DNA of 63,546 bases from Acanthaster planci. Its lineage: Eukaryota > Echinodermata > Asteroidea > Valvatida > Acanthasteridae. Each line of letters begins with the position of its first letter. The first letter of the stretch is position 1. This document shows, one piece after another, positions 1-13,000 of this stretch. The notes beneath the pieces are model-generated. The model was not told the origin of the DNA, did not search any database, and saw only the letters and a list, made by a program, of their open reading frames with translations. The DNA lies in assembly GCF_001949145.1 (NCBI RefSeq), contig NW_019091381.1, positions 1,419,893-1,483,438 of the forward strand, read 5' to 3'. The translations under genes were made by a program, and so were the position numbers.

Positions 1-881
1 TTCCCCAAGGACAATGCATGTGACTGCACAAGCTCTTTGCCAAAATTCAGATTTGATCGTTTTTTTACCATTAAAGGTTTGGATACACATTGAGTCCATA
101 CTGAACCACACTTAAGACCACTTCATATTTTGTGCAAAAGCGAACATGAAATGCAAATCTGTGACGTCAGATAAAATATTCACACTGCCAATTTGCAAAT
201 GTTGAACACGTTTCAACTTGCCTGTGGTATGAACCAGCCTTTAGGCTATGTCTGACTACGACCAGGGATGACATGTGAGTCTATGAGGGCCAATAACTAG
301 AAGCTTTAGCTACTTCCCATAGACCTTTATCATGATGCTGCCATGTTTGTCTTGTTCCCTGTAGACCCACTGGCAGTAGTAATACAACTTCCCATAGTTA
401 TCAAAGGAATCAGACTATTTTCTCCTTCCAGCCTCACGCTGCATCCGAATCTCTTGTCTAGAGCTAGGTCGAGGTATTTGCTCCATTGGAAATGCATGGA
501 GACGCGCAGACAATAGACCTAGCCGTAGCTCTGGAAGCCCGTTTCGGACAGGGCCTCAGTTTGATTACATCGGTTTGAATGGTAGAAAGCAAGATGGCTG
601 CCCCATGATAGAGGTCCGTAGTCTTGTGCGTTAACTCAAGCTGTAAACAAGTAATTTAGATACAGCTTTGGCAAAATACGTTCATGCATAACTGCTATGT
701 CTTACTGTTTTGAGCCAGGGTGAGGGGATTGGAGAAAGGGTAGGGTGGAATAAATCAAATGCAAGGAACCTGAGAGGAATTCCGAGCTGTCCTTGTATTT
801 TGAAGTTTGTCTTTTGAGCATGCACTGCAGTTCTTTGCCTGTGTCTTCCTCAAGGCCTAATTTCTTATCCTAACCACTGAC
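1..881. other. Intron sequence left of betaglycan exon 7
   Basis: No exon continuing the ZP domain was recognised here on the minus strand, so this is probably intron 7 of the betaglycan-like gene. It contains one copy of a short foldback repeat (439-554) and a TGACGTCA word at 162-169 with no obvious promoter context. Confidence 0.5.
439..554 (+). repeat. Short foldback interspersed repeat, copy 1
   Basis: A stretch of about 116 bp found again at 7046-7163 (same strand) and at 59093-59210 (opposite strand). Its left part holds CTAGAGCTAGGTC and its right part GACCTAGCCGTAGCTCTGG, which pair as imperfect inverted arms; CTCCAT and ATGGAG near the centre pair too. This points to a MITE-like foldback element. 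No coding capacity and no certain target-site duplication were seen. Confidence 0.7.
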
Positions 882-1064
882 CTTTCCACCACTGAACCAG
901 TCACTAGTCAGGACCTCTCCCGTGCTGTCGTACTCGCAAGTGAAAGGAATTCGGGCCGTGAGGGACTGTTCATCGTCTACTGGAACATGAAGCCCACCCA
1001 TCAACCTCTCCAGGTCTGACTCCCCGCTGCCTTCCATTACACTCTCTTCGTTGGTGTAAACGAC
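882..1064 (-). CDS. TGFBR3: Betaglycan-like exon 7: ZP linker
   Basis: Acceptor TTTGAAAG|GTCGTT, donor GGAAAG|GTCAGT, 183 nt, phase 0 at both ends. It begins VVYTNEESVMEGSGES, an acidic segment like the acidic linker after VVYYN in vertebrate betaglycan, where SGD/SGE motifs carry glycosaminoglycan. The EGSGES here is a plausible Ser-Gly attachment site. It then continues ARIPFTCEYDSTGEV, the entry to the second half of the ZP domain. The next exon lies off the left edge. Confidence 0.75.
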
Positions 1065-4000
1065 CTTTCAAATGTAAACACCAATGATAAAGATTTCAGA
1101 ATTTGTATTAGGAATAAAAATGTTTTGCCAAAGCAACAAGCATTGGCAAGTTTGGTCCCTAACTATACTTTGACCACTGGTTACTTGCTTTTAATTATGC
1201 ACATGCTCAGTACAGTCACACTCGAAAGACCTCATTCGGACTACTTTGTAAAATTTACATTTTGCTGTGAACTACAACTCTGGCAATGTTCACAGACATG
1301 CAACTAGGACGTTAACAAGAACGAAGAAATTCCAATCTTTACAAGACTTTGTACCATGTTTTTCAATTTTCAATGGCATAAGTGTGAAGTGAAAAACGAG
1401 GAAATCAGCTGATCCAAGGAAAAGCTGTGTGTCTGTATGAATGGTTGCCTCCGTACTGATCAATTGAATTGGCTTTTGATAACCAATGGTGCAACCATGC
1501 CCAAAGCCTAATCCAAACAGTCTACTACATGTACCTAGATGGTTGAAACTATCCATCATTCAGGCGACTCACTTCAGTCAAACTCTGGTTAACAACAGTA
1601 TTTGCTCAAACTTTTCAATGCTCATGTAATGTGCCAACCAGGGAGAGAAACCACTGTTTAGCCAACAACTCCCTTTTGTTCCAGTAAGGATCCCATTAGG
1701 CTTTAAACAAAATCTATGGCACTGCCACAGATTTGTCTTCTCAATTTACTAACAACAAATTTCTCCAAATTTAGTCCAAAGTCTACGCCAAAGTCATTCA
1801 GGTTTACTGCAGGGTCACTCACAGACACATACACATTAAGATTAATGGGAGACTTCTGAGGAAATGGCAACTTGGACAAAAAGAGACTTTGGTGATAAGC
1901 TGCTGCACTTCTTGAGATTTGACCAACAGAATCAATCTGCGACATGAAAACCAGGTGCATCACAAGTGCACAGTCACAATTATCTCAAACCATTCTTTTA
2001 CAAGACATCAAAATTGTCCAAATTGAAAGAGCTAAGAAATCAACTTTTCAACTTTGTACTTGAAAACAGTTGTCAAACTCAAATCAAATATTTGTGTGTT
2101 GTGTCTCCTAATTTTACTGCTTTTCTTTAAGAAACAAGGAGGAGTTCTTACAGTCATGGATGCCATAAAGCACAACTTTAAGCTTTGCCGTGTTCACAGA
2201 ACATGCCAGTCAGACCCTATCTCGATTTCTGGATTGTGTGCAAATATAATGCTTTGTGCAGTGGAGAACTTGCCCATGAAATTTGGTTGAGCAAACTTGA
2301 CGCAAGACAGGCACAAACCAGCGTGCAAAGATGCGAATTGAGCCTAATCAATTGTCTGCCCATGTCTCTCTCCAAATGTGATCACTTGGGAAAAGGGAAG
2401 GAGAGTACATGTGCAATGAATCGACACGTGTCAACATTGTGCCACAGGTGGCTAGCAAGCCAGAGCGACGTAACAATTGAACCCGGACTGACCTCATTGT
2501 GATAAACCACCTGTCCCGTGTCGATGACTGTCATAGTTGTCCCACACTGCTCCCGTTGCGTATCGATGATGTAATAGTCCCCCGACTCCACCGCGCGGCA
2601 CGAGTGATCCCGCAGCATCATGTTGCTGGCTAACAGCTCAAAAGCATCCATGACCCGACGCAGGATGCGAACTGTGATGCCGTCCCGACGACAATCCGTG
2701 ATGGTGTACTGCTTAATGATGGAGACAAGGGAAGGAGGTTCCCTGGTGGGAGGGGTCTTGTGCTCTGAGGAGGGACATGTAAGGAGATAAAAACGTCAAA
2801 AGGGTACAAGTTTGGCATCAGGGGCAGAGACACAAAATCTACCACAACTAAAAAGGGTAGAAATGAAAATCAGAAAACTACCAACTACCTTAAACTCTCC
2901 ATTTTCAACTGACCAAATGGAAAAGCTCACCCAACATGATGACAAACTCATTGGCCACTTCTGCACTGGTGAACGACGTCAGAGGCCGCTGCTCCATTTT
3001 TGCCCATACTCTCAGCCCTTCTGGGTTCCTCGGCAATTCTCGCTTCTCGAACTGGTTCATAAAATCTTGCCTCATGTCCACCCAGTTGGGACTCTGATGA
3101 ACAAGGAAAAGAATTTTGGTCTTTCAAATGGAAAACCGTAGCTTGTGTAACACGCGGCTTGAATGATCTGAGACTTCAAGCCTAGACTTGATATTCTAAA
3201 TAATTTAGACACACAAGTGGATTGGAACCCAAAGGATTTCCACGCATTTTCAACTGACCACTGATGGCAAAATACACTTTCAACCTCTTAGACCTTGGTT
3301 CAAATCATTACAGGTTGACTAATTACTTATATTTTCAATCTTCACCTTAATCCTGAGGATTCTTAATACAATATCAATCCAAGTGTGCTTTCCATCTTTG
3401 AAACGGGACAGACCTGTGGAGGAAAGCTTCCTTTTAGTATAAAAATTTAATTGCGCAAAAAAAAGCAAACGTACTATGACTTGTAAGAGGCCTCGCCTTC
3501 TTCCTGGGTTGACTTTCCAGGTCACATTGGCCTCCGACACCAGGACAAGAATGATATCGCAGGCGCTCTCCTCACTCCTCACTGGCTGCAGCTGCACGGT
3601 CACCAGTAGCGGGTTGCTGGTATCCGTGGCAGGGGCACCGGCGACATCCTGCAGCAGAATGACATGGAACTCGCGCTGTAATGGACCCAGGAGCTCTTGC
3701 GTCTGGCAGCCAGTGATGGGCTGCTCTCGGATGAATTTGGCGGTGAAGTCTGGCGTTTGGAAATCCGACTTGAGGACGCATGTCGGGGGACTAGTAATGC
3801 CTGCCAGGACAAATAACCAAAACAAACAAACCAAAACAAATCCACAAAATGAGAATGAAAAGAATGTTTTGCATTCCAAGCATTGGGATTATTTGGCTTG
3901 AAGCCAGACAAGGCATTAGTGGCCATGGCTCGGACTTCCACAATTAAAGACTAAAATGGTCAACTTGGACGTCGCTTGTTAAGAGGAACTCACGCAGACA

Positions 4001-7000
4001 GCACAGGATCGATAGCTAACTTCCTTAAGCTTGCTCAGCAAATTGTGGATGAAAGACTGTGACTAACTCTACAGTGGACGGATGCCGATGTTACACATGT
4101 AGCCTCCATGAAATGGGCCCAGACAACAGAGGGTGTGTCCGGACGTGTACCTACCTGCACCAACTAGTAGGCCGAGGCCATTTGCATCCAGAACCTCACT
4201 GAAGGTGCTGACACTACCGTATTGAATTTGAGTGAAGTTTAAGAGGTCCGAGTTGTTGAGAGGTAGCGATAAACAGACCACGCTGACAGACAGTGATATC
4301 CCAGAATTCCAAGTTACAGAATTACACGAATGAGGCGGTACCTGTTGCAAAGAATGAGGGGGTTGGAAGAGGGGACAGAGAGGGGGAAAACCACAAAGGA
4401 TTCAAACTTAGTAATAAGATCATATATTAAAAACACTTTTGTGTGGCCACGCATCTAAAAAAAGGACCTGCGAACTGAAAACTGGGGCTACTAAACATTC
4501 AGTAAAGTGCCCAAACTTCACCAAGTTTCCTGCACTTTACTTTCTGGTGGTGTTTCCTTATTTGTATTTTTTGTTTTGTTTCGTTACATTTGGTTTGCTT
4601 TTAACCACCAAGAAAAAAATGAATAAAAACAAATGGTGTTTTAAGACCCTACAGTGAGGATGTATCAGCTACAAGTTGCGACCAATGTCAATATAGTTGC
4701 AATAAAAAAAAATTCATATGTTTTGGAATTCATCTAAGGCAAAGCCAACAGCACAAATGCAGAATGTCTGGCTAGACACTCAAATAAAGTTAACCCCAAG
4801 CTTCCCGAGCAGTGACCTCCCTGCCTGGAATTCTCTTAAAGACCCAGTAGTAAATCATGCCCTCTGAACTCAACCAACATTCGTGTCTCTGTGTACATGT
4901 AACTAAGGGTGTTCATTCCATTTAAGGATCAGCCTGGGGCCCGGGGCTGTGGTTAAACATCAAGGAGAATGATGTGGCAAGTAACGTCCTTTGACGAGTT
5001 CTGCATGAAGTTCAGAGACTGTCAAAAGACATTTAACTGAGTAACAGACGCATTCCCCTTCTTCCCAGGGTGCGTTGTATCACGTGCCACGTGTTCGCGA
5101 CTGGTGAATCACATTCCGTCAACTCTGCCTAAAGACTTTCATCTTAACATACTGGAAACAGTCCATTCTGCCTTATTTGAACAACTTCACAATCTTGGCA
5201 GTGCTGAGGGGGAATGTTAATGTTTTTGGATCTCACACCGCATTTTTCTTGACGGTCAAACCTTGAGGGTGAAAAGGGTCAGTTCCATGCCAAGTTACGA
5301 TAAGCAGAAAGCTTTAGCTAATCAATTTCGTCTTTTACATCTTTTTTCAATTTCTCGTACTAATACAAATTTTACGATTAGTCTTCAACAGGTGGTTTAA
5401 CAGGACGCCAAGAACAGCTTTGAGGTTGACCTGAGTGTTTATTTCGCACCCTGGTTTTTAGGTCAAACTCAAGCTAAACCAGCTTTTACTCAGGTCCAAC
5501 AATGTGCATGTAAGACGTCAGCATGCTGAGAGTAAATGAACCTCCAGAGAATCAAGGTTTAGCGGTGAATTCAAGTTCATGTACATTATTTACAGCCTTC
5601 ATGGTTTGTTTCCTTATAAAGGAACAGTTTTGTTAAGTACCACTTCCACTGGAAAGTGTACATGTACAACACTTCATTGATGGGATAGGGTGAAGTGGAC
5701 ATTTTGATACGGAGGAGGCAGGGTAAAATTGTGAATGTGACGTGAGCCACTTGCTTACCACAATTTTTATTGTAAATTTGGGTATGGACATAATGTTCTC
5801 TCCTTCAACTCTCCACCGGACTGGCTCAGCCGAGTTCAGGACAAACACAAGGGACCGCGCAAAAAACCCCGCCTGCTTGGGCTTGAAGTGAAAGTTCACA
5901 AGGTTCGACGGGCTGCTCTCGGAGTCCGCAGCTGAGGTAGAGGTGGTGGATGTCGAAGACTGGAGGTTGACGACGTGGACCTCCACGATGTCGGGATTGG
6001 ACGATGCTGCACTGACACAGCCCGCCAGACAGCGACGCGGCTGCTTGTCGTAGGCATGCACCCGGTGCGAGATGGGCGACATGGGCGAAGTACAAGTCTG
6101 ACTACACGACACACCTACAATGCACAGCAAACACAAGTACATGTAAGCCATTAGTATGATTTAAACATTCAGTTGAAAAAGTCGATGAGAGGAGAGTTGA
6201 GCGAGTCCAGACAGGCTTGCTCAGTCTGTCTAGCAAAGGTTAATTGCACATTGAAATAACACGGCCACAAACTAAGCTGTGTGGAGAGAGTACTGTGTTG
6301 TGACATCTGTTCAACTCATAAATCATGTACACTGTACACGTACATGTACAGTGTACATGTACGCATTGAAATGCATGACAATGTTGAGATTCAATTGTCT
6401 ACAATAGTACCGTATCAAGGTATGAGTGTACATCAGTATTGGAGTTGAGTCCTAAAATCCGACTACAGAGTACCGGGGGTACTCCGAGTAATTTAGGTGC
6501 CGAGTCCCAGGCCGAGTACAAGTACACTGATGATGAGTCCGAGTCCAAAGCACCGAGTACAAGTACATTCAAGGCCGAGTACTGGGCCGAATCTGCGTCC
6601 CGAATTCTGAGTCCAAGTCCAAGTATATGTATACAGTAAAATCTCGATAAGTCGAAGCTCAGGGGAATGGATGAAAAGTTCGAGTTATCCGACGTTCAAG
6701 TTATCGAAAGTTACATGCTTCAGTGAACATGCAACCTTACTGGCTTATGGCAGTTGGCCTGCAAGCTGAGTCGAACACGAAGTGGATTTTAGGCTATCCT
6801 TACTGTGCAAGATTTCCTCAAACATCATCATTAAACATGTTTTTATGTGGTACATTAATAAACAATAATAAACCAATGAAGTTATGTACCGGTACCTGTG
6901 TCTACGTCTTGAGAATTCATTCATTTGCTTTGCTTGATCGGGCTGTTACCGCATAACGCAGCGCGCGGGCCAGTCGGTCAGGGTTTCCGTGCTGGGTCAC

Positions 7001-10000
7001 GTGATACATGTACACAGCACTTGAGGGCACATCATTCGTGCCTGAGCTGCATCCGAATCTCTTGTCTAGAGCTAGGTCTTGGTATTCACTCCATTGGAAA
7101 TGCATAGAGACGCCCAGACAATAGACCTAGCCGTAGCTCTGGAAGCCCGTTTCAGACACGGCCTTTATGGTTGTGGTTGATGCCCACCCAGTGCTTGTCG
7201 ACGTGACAATGGCAGCCCGTGTGAACGTGCTCGGCTCATCAGAGAAAAAGCCGTGCGCGTGACAGTAATGTCTCATAATGAAGGCAAGCGTTCTTTCCTC
7301 ACTTTTTATTCATCATTCTTCAGTGTTTTTTGTTTTAATTGGCCTACCAAAACTTTGAGATAAGCGGCTTTAGTGGTATTGACGTTTTGAGTTACGGATA
7401 GTTTATTGTACATAAAGGCCTATTCTTTTGTCGGGAAAACAGAAAGACGTCGAGGTAAACAGAGTTTCGACTTAACAGGCTTCGACTTATCAAGATTTTA
7501 CTGTAATACCAAGAAGGTTTCAAACAAATGAAATGTAAAAGTGAACACATCAACATGTTCAATGAAATGTAAAAGTGAACACATCAACATGTTCAACACT
7601 TCAACTGCCATGCAACTATCGCCTTTACCAAGTAGTTAGCACTTTCACCATTTATTTGAGTAAAAAATGTTTACATTTATAAAAAGTGACAAAACTTGCC
7701 TTAATCAACGTAAACATATTTACAGTCGACAATTCTTAAGAATTATGGACAATCACACCACTATACACAATGCTGGTAAGGTAATCACAACAGGAAACTG
7801 ACAAACAATGTCCGTATATCGTGTGGTAAGCGTGCGTGATGCATCAAAGGAGTGGGCGATCAACTCGTACCGCAGTAGAAAATTTTGTGGAAACATGCTT
7901 GCTTCAAGTACTGTACGTGCAATACAACCTCATATTAAATTCATGAACACACAAAATGACAAGAGATCAAGTTCTGCAAATTACCGGTAACGTGTGGAAA
8001 AAATCTTGCAACATCCATGTTTTTTATGACGTGCAGTTGCAGAGCTGCGTGAATGTACAGTGTAGTGTAAGCACAATGAAGACAGAAAAGAAAACAGGAT
8101 TTTTTTCATTAAAAAAATTTTTTTAATTTATTTTTCCTAACTTGCTGATAAAAACTTTAGGGTCATGTCGAAAAGTTAGGGTCGGTAGGAAAATCTGAAG
8201 TCAGAGCTTATTGGGGGCCTTGTAAGAATGTTACATGTACATCAAGCATCACGTGTATTTTACACGTACATGTAACTTACGATTTTACCCACAACTTTCA
8301 ACAGGTGCATTTTGTACATGTTTGTAAACCTGTATGCATACTAACCAGTTTCAAGCAAAAATTAGAAGAGTGAACATTTTTAATGACCTTTGTCAATTAC
8401 CGCTCTGGAATTGGGCCTCCTCAAAAATAAACTTTCTGATCAAAGAGTGTTATTCAAAAATTTTCCATCTTTCCTCTCCAGAGATTTTGGTGGACTGACT
8501 CATCAGAGGACAATCGTCACAAACCTTAAATACTGACAAAAAAGTCATATCCTGGTGCCTGGGACAACCCATAAATTATTTCCGGGGTTAGAAACGCTCA
8601 CAGTATCTGTGTTTATAAACTGTAAAAATGTAACTGTGTACTGATGATATACGAATTCCACATATCATAAAAATGTACACACTACAAAAATGCATGAAGA
8701 CCCAAAGGGGTAGCTGAAATATGTAAAGTAATAACATCTGGATTTGTTTACAAACTGTCCAAAAAGACATACAACAGTAATTAATGTTTGTTTTTCTTGA
8801 ACGAGATTGAAAGGTCATGTGCAACTCAGCTTCAGTTGTAAATCGTGACAGGCATTATTACAACGTATATGTATCTGCCTTCTGCTTGCTGGAAGTGAGT
8901 TGCTGCGTGGTACTTATACCATGGTCAAGGCCCACTCAATATCGCCAAATCGTGTTCACATTACACATGTTTAGGACGATTCATCTTTTTAACGACATTC
9001 TTTTGGATCTATTCACAGATAAAACACAGATAAACAAACAAATCACCGGTAGATTAGTATAGGAACTGCAATGTGAAATGAGACTCAAAATGAAAAGAAA
9101 TATCAGGAAAAAGATCACAGGAAACAACCAGATTTCTTACGAAGATTTTCCTTTTACGCCGTTTCTAATATGATTGCCTTTTGTGTTTTTAGTAATGTGC
9201 TACCAACTAGTACACGTACACTGCACAAACAGATCAAATTGTGATATGGAATTGAGCTGCGTGACATTTTGTTGTTACATGTACAATGTACATATATTGT
9301 AATACATACAAACAGCACAGCTGATGGATAGTCTGAATAGACATACGGCAGCATTCAATCCCTGTCTGTTGTTTTCCTTCAATTCTGTGACTGCTAAGAA
9401 TTCATCACACGTTCACCACAGACACGCTAATTACAAATGTAATTAAGGAAACCAAACATGTACACAAACTGGCACATGAACATGTAGGCCTACACCTCCA
9501 TACTGTCTTGCATTACTCTGGAGCCAAATTTAAAAAAAAAATGCTCCAAATCACTCTGCCTATTGATAAAGCTGAAAGAAATGGGTTTAAAAAAATGGCC
9601 ATTGAAAAGTTCAATTTGTTCCTAGCTCTATGGTTCAATTTAGCACTGAAATAACAATCAACTGGAATTCCTTTGCCGGCTACCATTTTTACACATTATC
9701 AATCCCTATATTTACGAATTTGCCCACTGTCCCTGACCTACTCAAAATACATAAAATCCCACAAAACAGAACCAACAGAACGGCTCCTTTTTTCACAAAG
9801 GTTTCATTTCCTGTCTTTTTTGCGCATTTATTGAATAACATCGAAGGCAACAACAACTATGTCCCAATTTCTCTGTGGGTACACCTTGGTTGGTGGTCCA
9901 CACAAATACATGTAGGTCTCAGCCAGCATAGACCTAGGAGTATGGTGTCAGGCTCCAACCAAAAATAGCCCTCTGTATGCTTCTCAGAAAACTGTCGTGT

Positions 10001-13000
10001 TTCTCATAGTGGTTTCGATTCAGGCTCGCTGCCACCTTTTACTTAACACAAAATAAGCTTTGAGAGCAGCTTCATATCAAAGTCTAAATGTTGACTAATA
10101 GCTGACGATGATTGTATTATAACCCAATGTACCTTGTACCTGCTAAGTGTAGGTACATGTACAGTAGTTTGTGTTGTGTGTTCCGAAGTGGAGTGCAAAA
10201 CGAAAAAAGGCTGTGCATTAAAATGGCTTATCCCATTCACAAACAAAGTGTTTTGTCTTTGTGGCCACAACAGTTGCCACAGCTTGGTTACCCACAGTCG
10301 GGGTGTATAATGTACATGTACATATGTACAGGGCATAAGACCGAACACATACATGTACATACATGTACATGTACCGGGGAGTTCTGAACAGCATCAACAT
10401 AACCAACCAATTATGTATGTTTCTAGGTCAAGCAAGGGTAAAAATATGGTTGGCCAATGCCTGTCAAAACTTTCTTTCAAAACTTTGAACTTGGATTTTC
10501 CACCCACCACTGCTTCTCAACAATAAATACATACATAGTGCATGTACACCTGAAATCTTGCTTTTGCCTAGATGTGTGATGGCCAACAAAGAGCTGTACT
10601 GTACATGTGCTTGCATTTTGCCCTGCCAAAACTGAAAGCCTATTAAGTTTGTTATGAAAGTCAAGGGATTTTTGACACTCTATGATGTTATTTGGCCTAT
10701 TCTTTTCTTGTGCAAATCTTATTTGTCAAATTTCATCCAAAATAAAGAGGTAGAGCCGCAACATCTCCCAAAGTGTGGAATTACAGACACTTCTGACATC
10801 CTTTACAAGTAGCATGTTTCCAGCCAAAAGCAGACAAAATGCCAGAAGAAATGTCAAGGTTACAGTCCCAGAGGCAAATGGGTGTTTTTTAGCTCAGTTT
10901 TTGTACTTGATAGTGTGATCCCACGTGACCTTGGTATATACAAGCTACTGTACTGTCTGTTCAGGTGAATTGATCGTGTTGTGACACAGAACATTTTGTA
11001 TGACCGCTTTTGGGGTGTAATTTCAGGCTCTGTATCCCATCCATCTGAAACAACTTTACGTTTCAATGTTCAAGAGTAAAAGGAGTTTCCTAAGACTACA
11101 AAGTTATCGCACTAGTTATTTTTGTCATCTTTTACCAAGATTTGAACTCAACTCCGTGCTGAATCTCAGAGAAACCACTTTTGATGACAACTGAAATGTT
11201 TTTCACGGACTGTAAGAAAACAGTTTGCCTGAGTCGCAAGCAAAGGAATATGTGCAGAAGAGGCGCGCCATACATGTCCATGCGTGGGTGGCGCCTCTTG
11301 AGGCAGCATACACAAATCCACATTCATGGCAAACTACAAAAGATAGGGGTACCCATACCCTTGGCAACTGGCCAAGAACCCAGCTATGCGGTTTGCGATT
11401 TTCCTGTCAGGTATATGTGTAAATATACACAGTGTGCAAAGTCATGGGGCTGTGTTGATGGGCAGAAACTCATTCCTGTGCGTCGGTATACATGTACATA
11501 CATCTCTACACGTAAATCCCTGACCCTAGATTACAACAGTCCCATTAGTTTGAGCACTCAAAATCAGTTGAACATTCTCCCTTTGACATGGACAGTACAA
11601 CTTATAGTATTGTGACACAGGAAGTAACAAACCACTATTTGTTACTCTTATGTCATTCATTTATTTTCATTTCATTTATATATTTTGCAGGATTAAAACA
11701 CAGAAAATTTAAACAGTTTACAAAATCAAAAAAAATTTAAGCTCAAAAATATAGTTTTAGTTAAGAATCTACATCGTAAAAAAAAAATTACTCTCTGTGA
11801 ATGTCATGGTGGTACTTATAAATATTCAAAATCTATCAGTGAGATGTGGCAATTTTATGGCACACACAATTAATGTTCCATTGCCACAACAAAACACTAC
11901 AGTACAGCCCAGTGCAACCAAATTCGCAGGCTGTCGCACTATTGCCGTCTTTTAAATTCAGAGTGTAGGTCATTTCATTTTCCCGAAATAATTTGGCAGG
12001 CTGGTTGTTGGATGTTGGATGTTAGATGTAAACTACAGGGTACAATGAACCTATAATTATGGATTGGTATTTGGTACATGTACATTGGTATGAGTTGTTG
12101 AAGAAGATGTTGAAGCAAGGCTATTTGTGGGCAAGTGCATGTCAATGTAGCAGTACAGTGTACATGAATCGGTACATGTGCCTACCATAAGCTGGGGGAT
12201 TGGGCTTTGACATTTTGGCCTCACATATTACATACATGTACAGCAACAGATTACACAAATTTAGACGCCCGGTTTTAAGGCCAAAAATTTTGAAAGCCTG
12301 AAATTTCAACTTGCATCCCTGTCAATTCGCTCTTTGCACGCTGTTGCCATAGGCATAGGGCCGTGTCGTACGTACATACATGAACATATGTAAATGGTTC
12401 CAACAAGTTTCACGCCAGGAAATTGGATCACAATGTAACCATTCATATACTGTACGTGCTACATGTAGGTGCACACACAGCATTTCAAACCAGAAAAGCA
12501 CCAATACAGTATTTCACAGGAAGTCTTGGGGGCCCCTATGTAAAAATAATATTGACAATGTCAACCCATGAGGTACCAGTACATGTACATGTATACAATC
12601 TGAAGGCCGGTTCACATGGTACTTCATTTGAAAGCAAAAATGAACAAGAGACCAAAAAAATGTTTGCGTTACGAAATTGTAAAAGGAAAAAAACATTTCC
12701 ACTTGAGCAATCAGCCTTTTGGGGTTCTGCCAGCAACTATCATTCTTCTCAATCTAGTAACAATCCATCACGGTGTCTAAAAATGGTTCATTATCTAAAG
12801 AGAATGGCTGGAAATAAACGGAATTAGATACATGTATGTAAATGCCTCTCAAATTCAGAAATGATCCAAAAGTAAAAAAGATCATATACAATGGAATGTA
12901 CTCATAACATGGGGGAAAAAAGGACAGGTGCCACTGTTATAAAGCACCGTTCACAAATAAATTATTGAATACATTTGAAATGAACTGAATATTTTACATG

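Larger units (their letters stand above)
1065..5758 (-). other. Introns 2-6 of the betaglycan-like gene
   Basis: Introns at 1065-2492, 2765-2930, 3094-3474, 3801-4154 and 4342-5758, read with the exons listed separately. No further exon, RNA gene or recognisable transposon was seen in them. The open frames on the plus strand are chance or antisense shadows of exons. Confidence 0.6.

Noticed and set aside
6115-6151. ATG at 6151 as the start of the betaglycan-like protein, with a hydrophobic MAYMYLCLLCIVG lead.
   Set aside because: It could act as a signal peptide, but a clean acceptor follows it (ATTGTAG|GT) and a phase-matched, stronger signal-peptide exon exists at 17563-17671.
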